Counted from the stretch's first letter, positions 8,549 to 14,959 are shown. The stretch is 22,482 nucleotides of DNA from Castellaniella sp. UBA6218 (GCA_002421865.1 DISE01000007.1:1-22482); one strand, 5' to 3'. Numbers and translations: made by a program. The notes: generated from the sequence alone by a model not told the origin.

Positions 8549-8734
8549 ATGTCGCTCTACAAGTATCTACATCCAGATCGGACCGATGTGGTTCAGAACC
8601 AGTGCATTCGCTTTTCCTCGCCAGCGGTACTGAACGATCCCTTTGAGCTTAAACCGCATTTAGCTGCACTCGCTACGCCGGATGGTAATCCCCCCATAAA
8701 AGCGGTGAGATCAGAAGTAGAATTTTCTCATTGA
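8549..8734 (+). pseudogene. N-terminal remnant of a DUF2971-family gene, cut by an IS3-family element
   Basis: The first 45 or so codons (MSLYKYLHPDRTDVVQNQCI, then RFSSPAVLNDPFE) match the typical start of DUF2971 proteins, which open with LYKY and reach an LNDPFE motif near residue 35. Family function is poorly known; members are common in accessory and defence islands. Gene-derived sequence appears to end near 8683; the rest of the frame to 8734 is the leader of an inserted IS3-family element. No further DUF2971 sequence is present downstream, so the 3' part was lost, not merely displaced. No clear ribosome binding site precedes the ATG, and an IS256 copy sits 38 bp upstream. Confidence 0.6.
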
Positions 8735-8846
8735 GGAGTTCTACAGCATGAAGAAGTCACGATTCACAGACAGCCAGATCCTGGACGCGATCAAACGGGT
8801 AGAGGCCGGCGTCACGGTGCCCGAGATGTGCCGTGAACTGGGCATC
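8683..8846 (+). mobile_element. Left-end fragment of an IS3-family element (start of orfA)
   Basis: After the DUF2971 remnant comes a leader with a GAGG-type ribosome binding site (8732-8738) and ATG at 8748, beginning MKKSRFTDSQILDAIKRVEA and ending VPEMCRELGI. This is the N-terminal helix-turn-helix of an IS3-family OrfA. It breaks off at 8846, exactly where the terminal repeat of a second IS begins, so the second element inserted into this one. The remainder of this element is absent from the window. The left edge near 8683 is an estimate. Confidence 0.75.
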
Positions 8847-9427
8847 TGGAGTTACCAGGATTCAGTAGACAGGGGTAGCATCCAATCAGTGACTGAGGGT
8901 GGCCACCATGTCGAAAACCAATGCTCCCAGCAAGGTAAGGCAGGCATACAAGTTCATCGAATCGCATAGTGGCGAGTTCAACGTGATGACCATGTGCCGG
9001 GTTCTCGTTATTCAGCGTTCAGGCTACTACGCATGGCTTCGGCATCCAATATCTGATCGGACCCAGGAAGACGCCCGGCTTCTTAAGTTGATCCGTGCAT
9101 CCTTTACCGGTTGAATACACCCAGTACGGTAGCGATGCTTGGCGACGTTTCTGCAAGGCCAATCATCTGGAGCCGAGTATGAGCAGGCGAGGGAACTGCT
9201 GGGATAACGCCGTGGCGGAGTCCTTCTTCAGCAGTTTGAAGAAGGAGCGCATCAAGAAGCGCATCTATTCCGACAGGGAAACCGCCGCACTGGATCTGGC
9301 CGAATACATAGATAGTTTCTACAATCCAGTACGACGGCATAGCCATCTCGGCGGTGTCAGTCCGAACGAGTTTGAAGCTATTCATCGCAAGCGGAAATCA
9401 GGTGTCTACTGAATCCTGGTAACTCCA
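8847..9427 (+). mobile_element. 581-bp internally deleted IS3-family element with perfect 24-bp terminal repeats
   Basis: Terminal inverted repeats at 8847-8870 and 9404-9427 are identical over 24 bp (TGGAGTTACCAGGATTCAGT... inward). Inside is only the start and end of an IS3-family orfB. The flanking triplets differ (ATC at 8844-8846, CCT at 9428-9430), so there is no target duplication. Left of the element is OrfA of another IS; right of it is the 3' end of a SIR2-like gene. This implies a deletion or recombination running from the right end after insertion. Its intact ends mean a related full-length transposase might still mobilise it. Confidence 0.88.
8908..9412 (+). pseudogene. IS3-family OrfB remnant lacking the central catalytic region
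   Basis: Begins MSKTNAPSKVRQAYKFIESH at 8908, with the orfB N-terminus (MCRVL, SGYYAWLRHP) up to RTQEDARLLKLIRASFT near 9110. It then jumps to the C-terminal part, YGSDAWRRFCKANHLEPSMS through SRRGNCWDNAVAESFFSSLK to HSHLGGVSPNEFE, in a different frame, ending at 9410-9412. Roughly 130 residues holding both catalytic Asp (the DITY and HSDQG regions) are missing; the terminal Glu (AVAESFF) remains. The protein cannot be functional. Confidence 0.88.
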
Positions 9428-10702
9428 CCTATTGACCTTTCCGGACCGTAAAATTGACTCAACTTTATGCTTGATTTCACTTCTCATCAGGGCATTCTCC
9501 TTTAGTGCCTCAATCTGCTCTGTATCCCATTTTTGACTTTTGCTGTAGTCAATCCAATGTGCTGCGCCGCAACTGGCGCGATGAATTCTGTTGTCGTAAT
9601 TAAATGGTTCAAGAAATTCTGGAATATTTCTAAAAATTGGATCAATTATTCTGACTGATAGATTATCTCTTCGTGCCATGGAATTTGCGATGCGGAAGTT
9701 TATATGTTTGTCGCCGAAGCCATAGCCAATAATGGTCAGTTCGTCGAGTTGATCAAGAATTTTGTCAAATAAAATAAGCTTTTCCTCACCCTTCTTAGGG
9801 TTTGCGGTTTTGCTGTATTTTTTTCCTCCCGTTAGCATTGCCTTGCTAATTAGATCAAGCTCACCATGAATATTTGTTATTGCCCGATCTTTTCCGTCAG
9901 GCACCTTGCGGCCTTGGTGATAGTAGGCCATACGTTGGATTTTATGGAAATCCGACATTAATGCTTTTGATGTGATATTTTTAAGGTTCTGATTGCAGAT
10001 GGTACCTTCATTGTTATACGAGTGCTCTGTAAGACCACCATGTAGCTTGACAAGATTTATGCCTTTTTTTCCAGCCAAGAAGCTTGAATTGTCAATGCTA
10101 TATGAGTCTCTGTCTATAGTTGAAAATTCAATTTTCTCGCCCATCTCGAGGTTGCTTACAGGGAATTCGATGCTGCCTGTAGTGCCATATGTAACGGGGA
10201 TTCCTAAATCGATTGCAAGGCACTCAAGAAATATGTCGTGGTTTAAGGTAAAAACCCATGTTTCCTCTGTTGAAAGAATGTTTTCTAGTTTTGAAAACCA
10301 TTTGATATTCTTTTGATATAACGTCTTGTATGATTCTGATTGATATATTGATAGTATCTTGTGAATTATTTCGTAAAACAAGCCGAACACATAGTGATAG
10401 GAGTCTCTGTCTGATTGGTTTTTTGCATAATCGTCGCCAAGCGCTTGAATTTCTGAAAGAAGCCCTTCGTAGTTCTCAATTTTCTTTTCCTTGTAGGCCA
10501 TCAGCAAATCAAAGGCTTCGGTAATCGCGGTTTTGTTTATAGGTCGATCTACGCCGAATGGTTGATGATTGGCTATACCAATGATCAAGCTTCTCGTATT
10601 TCTTGTATTGAATAAATTCAAGAAGATCTCGGTTAATTCTCGTGAAATTGGCATTCCGAAGTCGTAAGAGAATCCAGCGCCAAGCAGTAACCCAGTCTTC
10701 AT
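9398..10702 (-). CDS. SIR2-like NAD-binding protein, C-terminus replaced by an IS end
   Basis: A 434-residue cytosolic protein with SIR2-fold motifs: glycine-rich LLLGAGFSYDFGMP (GAGFS 8-12), TLNHD (152-156, the sirtuin TxNxD position), KLHGG (219-223, with the candidate catalytic His) and GYGFGDKHI (326-334). I see no zinc ribbon. This SIR2_2-type arrangement is the one used as an NAD-depleting or signal-making effector in several anti-phage systems (Thoeris ThsA, DSR, prokaryotic Argonaute partners); that role is inferred. ATG at 10702 is preferred; a GTG at 10720 is in frame but lacks a better ribosome site. Residues 426-433 are encoded by the terminal repeat of the neighbouring IS, and the stop lies inside it, so the native C-terminus is lost. 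The gene is visibly AT-rich (about 40% GC by eye), unlike metG, which points to transfer. Confidence 0.8.
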   Translation of the reverse strand: MKTGLLLGAGFSYDFGMPISRELTEIFLNLFNTRNTRSLIIGIANHQPFGVDRPINKTAITEAFDLLMAYKEKKIENYEGLLSEIQALGDDYAKNQSDRDSYHYVFGLFYEIIHKILSIYQSESYKTLYQKNIKWFSKLENILSTEETWVFTLNHDIFLECLAIDLGIPVTYGTTGSIEFPVSNLEMGEKIEFSTIDRDSYSIDNSSFLAGKKGINLVKLHGGLTEHSYNNEGTICNQNLKNITSKALMSDFHKIQRMAYYHQGRKVPDGKDRAITNIHGELDLISKAMLTGGKKYSKTANPKKGEEKLILFDKILDQLDELTIIGYGFGDKHINFRIANSMARRDNLSVRIIDPIFRNIPEFLEPFNYDNRIHRASCGAAHWIDYSKSQKWDTEQIEALKENALMRSEIKHKVESILRSGKVNRWSYQDSVDT

Positions 10703-10769
10703 GCGTTCTCGGTGTTTCACAGATGTTATCTAACTAGATTTAGACGGCAAATAAAAATCGACTGCCGCT

Positions 10770-10797
10770 CGTATAGAAATGACTTTAACCGTGACAA
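10770..10797 (-). promoter_or_regulatory. Candidate sigma70-type promoter of the SIR2-like gene
   Basis: On the minus strand TTGTCA (10792-10797) and TATACG (10770-10775) are separated by 16 bp, about 70 bp upstream of the ATG at 10702. The match to consensus is fair and the surroundings are AT-rich, so a chance match is possible. Confidence 0.4.
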
Positions 10798-11117
10798 TGA
10801 TAGCGAAAAAAAGGAAGAATGCTTTTTAGGTAGACCGAAAAATTCCAGGGGATCCATCTGCGGTGAACACAGAAAGGCAACGGTTGAGTGACAGCTTCTG
10901 GCCGAAAGCAGCCGTTTGCGCGTATCTCTGCCGGCCACTCATGCTCATCAGGCCAGTAACGCCGCAACGGCCACCTTCAGTGGCGCAATAGCAACCTCTC
11001 ACTCCCACGCTCTGCATTAGAAGATCGAGATATCCACCCATTCTGAAGTCCGACCGACTCTGCCGGTTTCAACGGGCCTGCCTGGCTCAACGATCTAGCG
11101 GTGGAAATCCGAAGTAG

Positions 11118-11318
11118 GTAGGGCCTGCCGGGCCGGGAGATCTCTACGCCTCGGGCGAACAAGGCCTGCGCGCCTACACCAGGCCGCCAAGTGCCACCCA
11201 CTCAAAACAGGAAGGCGGCCCTGAGAAGATTGCAGCTGAAAGTATCGTGCACGCCGTCGCCGAAGTCCAGCCACACATAGGGCAAGATATTCGTCCAATG
11301 ATTTACTGGCTATGGCGT
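11118..11318 (+). pseudogene. Possible gene remnant (67 codons, no start)
   Basis: An open frame between stops at 11115 and 11319 reads like a real protein tail: ...GDLYASGEQGLRAYTRPPSA... then KIAAESIVHAVAEVQPHIGQ and DIRPMIYWLWR before the stop. It has no plausible start in its N-terminal half. I do not recognise a family. It may be the C-terminus of a gene whose front part was lost when the segment was rearranged, or an accident of GC-rich sequence. Confidence 0.3.
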
Positions 11319-11321
11319 TAG

Positions 11322-11351
11322 GCAAAGGGTGTCCCACGGGACGCCCCTTGC
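11322..11351. repeat. Strong 14-bp stem-loop
   Basis: GCAAAGGGTGTCCC and GGGACGCCCCTTGC pair across two bases with one mismatch and one G-T pair; in RNA the loop would open to four or more bases. It begins immediately after the stop of the 11118 frame. No T-run follows on either strand, so it is not a standard intrinsic terminator. Confidence 0.55.
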
Positions 11352-11455
11352 AAGCTTGAGCAGTATCAGATTGAGGATTCAAGGTGTCACCCTCAAATAA
11401 AATATTGAATCGCCCCGGGTTTTGCGGAGGCTCCAAGCTTTGAGAGAATGGAGTC

Positions 11456-11779
11456 ATGGCAAACCAAACGAAGTTTTCCCCCGAAGTGCGCGAACGCGCC
11501 GTGCGGCTGGTGCAGGAGCATCGCGGCGAGTACCCGTCATTATGGGCGGCGGTCGGTTCGATCGCCCCGAAGATCGGCTGCACGCCGACGACGCTGCTAG
11601 ATTGGGTCAAACGTACAGAGATCGGCAGCGGTGTGCGCCCCGGCATGACCACTGCCGAGCGTGAACGCATCCTGGCCCTGGAGCGCGAGAATCGGGAACT
11701 ACGCCGCGCCAACGAGATCCTGAAGACGGCGAGCGCTTTTTTCGCCCAGGCGGAGCTCGACCGCCAACTGAAGAAGTGA
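11456..11779 (+). CDS. IS3-family transposase OrfA
   Basis: A 107-residue protein starting MANQTKFSPEVRERAVRLVQ, with an N-terminal helix-turn-helix (about 8-55, IAPKIGCTPTTLLDWVKR) and a leucine-rich coiled coil (about 68-92, ERERILALERENRELRRANE). Such proteins bind the IS ends and regulate the fused transposase. A TTTTTTC heptamer at 11737-11743, phased T_TTT_TTC, could let ribosomes slip back one base into the orfB frame to make the OrfAB transposase. The orfA stop overlaps the GTG at 11776 that opens orfB. OrfA itself looks intact. Confidence 0.85.
   Translation: MANQTKFSPEVRERAVRLVQEHRGEYPSLWAAVGSIAPKIGCTPTTLLDWVKRTEIGSGVRPGMTTAERERILALERENRELRRANEILKTASAFFAQAELDRQLKK
11737..11743 (+). 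promoter_or_regulatory. Candidate programmed -1 frameshift site (T6C)
   Basis: TTTTTTC near the end of orfA fits the X_XXY_YYZ slippery rule, with P-site TTT and A-site TTC in the orfA frame. A -1 slip enters the orfB frame with no stop before VNAYIDEHRGLYG. IS3-family elements normally make their transposase this way, often at an A-rich heptamer. Confidence 0.5.
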
Positions 11780-12691
11780 ACGCCTATATCGATGAACACC
11801 GGGGCCTGTACGGGGTTGAGCCGATCTGCCAGGTTTTGCAGGTCGCCCCGTCGGCCTATAGGCGTCATGCCGCCCGGTGCCGTAATCCGCAACTGCGAAG
11901 CCATCGGGCGCAAAGGGACGAGCAGCGGATGGTCAATATCCGCCGCGTCTGGGATCAGAATTTCTAGGGCTATGGCGCCGGCAAGGTCTGGCGCCAGATG
12001 CACCGGGAGGGTAAGCCCATTGCCCGCTGCACGGTCGAGCGCCTGATGCGGCACATGGGTATCGAAGGCGTGCGTCGGGGCAAGCGGGTGCGTACGACGA
12101 TCCCGGACACATCTAGGCCATGCCCGCGTGATCTGGTGCGCCGGCCCTTCCATGCCGAACAGCCCAACCGCCTGTGGGTGGCCGATTTCACCTATGTCTC
12201 GACCTGGCAGGGGTGGCTGTATGTGGCCTTCGTGATTGATGCCTATGCCAAGCGGATCGTGGGTTGGCGGGCCAGTTCGTCGATGACCACCGACTTCGTG
12301 CTCGACGCCCTGGGGCAAGCCTTGTATGACCGGCAGCCCAACCCATCCGATAGTCTGGTCCATCACTCCGACAGGGGGCGCTCAATACGTGTCGATCCGC
12401 TATTCCGAGCGCCTAGGTGAGGCGGGCATCCACCCGTCAGTGGGCAACACGGGTGATGCCTACGACAATGCCTTGGCCGAGACCATCAATGGCCTGTACA
12501 AGGCCGAGGTGATCCACAGACGCGGCCCCTGGAAGACCAAGGCGGCCGTCGAACTGGCCACGCTGGAATTGGTGGCTTGGTTCAATCACCAGAGGCTGCT
12601 GGAATCGATCGGAGATATTCCGCCGGCGGAGGCTGAACAACGGTACTATCAGCAGCTCGCAGTCCAGGCCGCAGAGCCTGTTTTACTTTAA
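11776..12691 (+). pseudogene. IS3-family transposase OrfB with a nonsense codon and a frameshift
   Basis: The DDE integrase reads NAYIDEHRGLYGVEPICQVL to VWDQNF, then TAG at 11965-11967, then GYGAGKVWRQMHREGKP in the same frame. The first catalytic Asp is in VADFTYV and the second in HHSDRG. At about 12374-12378 a run of five G, where four would keep frame, shifts the rest; the last part (QYVSIRYSERL to the stop at 12689-12691, with the Glu in NALAETINGLYK) is in the next frame. Two independent lesions make autonomous transposition very unlikely. Confidence 0.88.
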
Positions 12692-12724
12692 CCACACTGC
12701 CTCCGCGATTCCCGGTTCGATTCA

Positions 12725-12961
12725 GGAGTCCCCTGGAGTACCGCCAGCATCTGGGAATTGCAGCATAATCGGTCCAAGAAATCGTCCGCACCTTCCAAAT
12801 GCGAGTCAGACGTCGAAGCCCACCCAGCGTAGCTCGGAGGCCTGACCACTGGGCATCAGATTTGACGCATTTGGAGCAAGATCAGCGGCTTTTGGTACCT
12901 GAATGCAATAAGGCGGGAATTATCCGTTAAACTACCGTGCTATGTACCTTCGCGCCTATGT
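12725..12961. other. Short gene-free spacer before the ATPase gene
   Basis: About 240 bp with no gene I can support. GGTTCGATTC near 12714-12723 resembles a tRNA T-loop, but it lies in the IS terminal repeat and has no matching stem. No strong promoter is evident. A tiny eight-codon frame opened by ATG at 12958 overlaps the GTG start of the ATPase. Confidence 0.4.
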
Positions 12962-14509
12962 GTGAACAAAGTGACCCTTGTTAAAAATCTCAATCTCAAC
13001 GGCAATCCCTTCGAGCATTACACGGCTGAAACAGAGCCAGACATCGCCGAGTATGCAGTCCGCCCCCCGTACCTTCAAGCGATCTCCGCGCGCGCACACG
13101 GGCTGAGCTCCTTCATACTTTTTGGCGAGCGGGGGGCAGGGAAGAGTGCAACAAGGCTTACGATATACAAAGAAATTTGGGACAAAATAGGACGTGACCC
13201 TGCTAATGCGATAGGACTTCCGTTTGCAGTAAATCTCACCGACTTCTCTCAACTTCAAGGGCAACTGAAGAAGGATCGGCTGACAGAGCAGGACATTGTC
13301 GCAATCGTCGCTTTCGCTGTCGTCGAGCAGATGCTGGTATGGCTTTCCGAAGTATCTGATCCTGTCCGCAGCGAGCTAATTGACAGGATGGAGCGTGCGG
13401 ACCGAGCGCTGGTATATGCGCCCATCGAGGGATTCTACCTATCCGTTCCAGAAATGGATCGTGAGGTCAGTACTACGGACACACTTAAGCTGCTTAATAG
13501 TGCTTGGACGAAGAAAGGCACAGCTTGGGCAGCGAAACGTTGGGATGCATTAAGCCAAGTTATAGGCGCAGCAATCAGTGCGATCTCCAAGAAATCATTA
13601 GATACTGAAGATATCTCTGGGCCGGCAGAGCAGTTGCTAAAGTCGCTTAAGGGAGAGTCGGCGCACACTGCTCGCGCGATTTTGAACAAACTCGTTGACT
13701 TTTCTCGCGTGTTTGGATTTCAAGGGGTAACCGTTCTTGTAGATAAGCTGGATGAAACTGCAGCGACATCCAATTCTGCAGAAGCGACAGCTCGACTAAT
13801 TTATCCTTTGCTAGCACATATCCAGCTTCTTGAGATCGAAGGTTTTTCCTGGCTGATGTTCTTATGGAACAACTTACGCTCGCACTTCAATGGCGACAAG
13901 TATCCCGTGCGTCTGGATAAGATTGCGCATGCTGATATTACTTGGAGCGAGGAAAACCTTCTACAGATGCTGGAGAATCGGATCGGCTTCTTTTCTAGCA
14001 AGAAGTTGACCTTCCAGGATATGTTTATTCCCCACGTGGATGTCTCCGTAGTGGCCGGTCAAATCATTTCTATTTCCCAGAAATCCCCACGAGAACTTAT
14101 CAAAGTGATGGACACTGTTTTCCGTGAACACGACGCACGTGGGAATGCGGCTCCTATGGCTATTGATCAAACCTCTCTCGATGCTGGACAAGATAAATAT
14201 TCTACGCAGACCATCGGTGAATGGTATCCAAAGGAGCTTCTGCAACAAGTTCTCCGCGTTGGGAAAACCAACTTCATTAACAAGGATGTGCAGCAAATTT
14301 TTAAAATCGGAGATCAGGGCGCACGCGTCAAGATTAAAAACTGGGAAGATAGCGGCCTAGTTTCCAAGGATGGCACAGCCGCTAACGATATAGGGGCAAA
14401 GCAGGCGTATAAATATGTTGTGGCGGATCCTCGGATCGCTCGGATTATTGAACGGCGTCTTGATGATGTGGTCGGTGTGGCCATAGTGGGAGGTGACGAA
14501 GACGAATGA
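12962..14509 (+). CDS. P-loop ATPase of accessory/defence-island type
   Basis: A 515-residue protein, probably cytosolic. NPFEHYTAE (15-23) precedes the nucleotide-binding core, as in STAND-like or Sll1717-type P-loop ATPases. Walker A is GERGAGKS (55-62), and Walker B is probably GVTVLVDKLDE (255-265). The 190-residue gap between them is long, implying an insertion. SPRELIKVMD (375-384) resembles an AAA+ sensor-2 segment, and residues about 430-480 (TNFINKDVQQIFK... NWEDSGLV) look like a winged helix. Start: GTG at 12962; no ATG is available in frame nearby and no Shine-Dalgarno is seen. GC is intermediate, lower than the backbone. Such ATPases often act as regulators or switches in defence modules. 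The SIR2-like gene lies 2.2 kb away, divergent, with an IS between. Exact function unknown. Confidence 0.75.
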   Translation: MNKVTLVKNLNLNGNPFEHYTAETEPDIAEYAVRPPYLQAISARAHGLSSFILFGERGAGKSATRLTIYKEIWDKIGRDPANAIGLPFAVNLTDFSQLQGQLKKDRLTEQDIVAIVAFAVVEQMLVWLSEVSDPVRSELIDRMERADRALVYAPIEGFYLSVPEMDREVSTTDTLKLLNSAWTKKGTAWAAKRWDALSQVIGAAISAISKKSLDTEDISGPAEQLLKSLKGESAHTARAILNKLVDFSRVFGFQGVTVLVDKLDETAATSNSAEATARLIYPLLAHIQLLEIEGFSWLMFLWNNLRSHFNGDKYPVRLDKIAHADITWSEENLLQMLENRIGFFSSKKLTFQDMFIPHVDVSVVAGQIISISQKSPRELIKVMDTVFREHDARGNAAPMAIDQTSLDAGQDKYSTQTIGEWYPKELLQQVLRVGKTNFINKDVQQIFKIGDQGARVKIKNWEDSGLVSKDGTAANDIGAKQAYKYVVADPRIARIIERRLDDVVGVAIVGGDEDE

Positions 14510-14604
14510 TGGTATTTCTGGGTAGGTTAGCCATGCACTTCTGGGTCAGGCGAGACGGCACGGCCAAGCAGAATTCCCGCTATATGCAGGTGTCTCGTAA
14601 CGCC

Positions 14605-14624
14605 GAGTCTGCTTTTGGCCGAAA
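14605..14624 (+). repeat. Diverged copy of the dispersed GCTTYTGGCCGA sequence
   Basis: GCTTTTGGCCGAAAATAGCC (14611-14630) matches GCTTCTGGCCGAAAGCAGCC at 10894-10913 in 17 of 20 positions. The third relative is at 7070-7089 on the other strand. All three lie in gene-free parts of the island. Confidence 0.4.
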
Positions 14625-14680
14625 ATAGCCCCCACACATAATTGGATTTACCCAGCAATCCACTCAATCCGCCTACCAAT

Positions 14681-14709
14681 TTGACATAATCAAATAATAC
14701 TGATATTTT
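14681..14709 (+). promoter_or_regulatory. Sigma70-type promoter of the 45-codon gene
   Basis: A perfect -35 TTGACA (14681-14686) and a -10 TATTTT (14704-14709) are separated by 17 bp in an AT-rich patch, about 55 bp before the ATG at 14765. This is the best consensus match seen in the window. Confidence 0.65.
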
Positions 14710-14764
14710 ATACAGCATCAGTAGCGGCGCGCTCTGCGCTGCCACATTGCTTTGGGAGGAAACC

Positions 14765-14902
14765 ATGACCACACCTAAACGTGTCGCCTGGAAAGACATC
14801 GTCGCGCCGCCGCTTGACTGGGCTGCCCCAAAGAGGTCCGATCAAGACGCCGAATCCGGCGAGACCCAACAAGACCAGAAAGAGCAGGGCGCCGACCAGT
14901 AA
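14765..14902 (+). CDS. Small hydrophilic protein of 45 residues
   Basis: Starts MTTPKRVAWKDIVAPPLDWA and ends with a charged tail rich in Gln, Glu and Asp (DAESGETQQDQKEQGADQ). I do not recognise it, and there is no signal peptide or membrane segment. Support comes from its signals: a TTGACA promoter 55 bp upstream, a strong Shine-Dalgarno GGGAGGA (14754-14760) at good spacing, a TAA stop, and a 12-bp perfect hairpin 57 bp downstream. It lies at the right edge of the island, so it may be either a backbone gene or island cargo. The disordered C-terminus and two Trp in the N-terminal half suggest a small binding or regulatory protein, but that is a guess. Confidence 0.6.
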   Translation: MTTPKRVAWKDIVAPPLDWAAPKRSDQDAESGETQQDQKEQGADQ

Positions 14903-14959
14903 GCCTCTTGCCCATTTGACTGTGGACGCGTAATCGGCGGCACAGCCTCAGCATGCGAC

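Larger units (their letters stand above)
10721..11405. other. Gene-poor stretch between the SIR2-like gene and an IS3-family element
   Basis: No complete gene is supported. It contains the SIR2-like gene's probable promoter, a dispersed 20-bp sequence at 10886-10905 also seen at 7070-7089, an open frame without a good start at 11118-11321, and a strong stem-loop at 11322-11351. Composition changes from AT-rich (10721-10860) to mixed or GC-rich (10861-11350) and back just before the IS. It reads as a patchwork of fragments. Confidence 0.6.
11406..12724 (+). mobile_element. IS3-family insertion sequence, decayed copy
   Basis: A 1319-bp element with imperfect 26-bp terminal inverted repeats at 11406-11431 and 12699-12724; both start TGAATCG, share CCGGG and end GCGGAGGC at the inner side. 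It carries orfA and an overlapping orfB in the usual -1 arrangement. Flanking triplets differ (TAT on the left, GGA on the right), so no target duplication survives, suggesting rearrangement at one end or recombination between copies. It lies between the SIR2-like gene and the P-loop ATPase gene. Confidence 0.87.

Noticed and set aside
11095..12366. A 423-codon minus-strand frame across the IS3-family element
   Set aside because: It is antisense to well-recognised orfA and orfB, and its sequence does not resemble any protein family.
12711..12724. GGTTCGATTC resembling a tRNA T-loop, a possible att site for the island
   Set aside because: No T-stem or acceptor stem pairs with it, and it is part of the IS terminal inverted repeat.
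12962..14509. The ATPase as a HerA partner of the SIR2-like protein (a known SIR2-HerA system)
   Set aside because: The sequence lacks a HerA-like N-terminal barrel and HerA core motifs, and the two genes are not adjacent or co-directional.
6860..14700. A prophage or integrative element with an integrase
   Set aside because: No integrase, phage structural or conjugation gene is visible, and no direct repeats bounding the island were found by eye.
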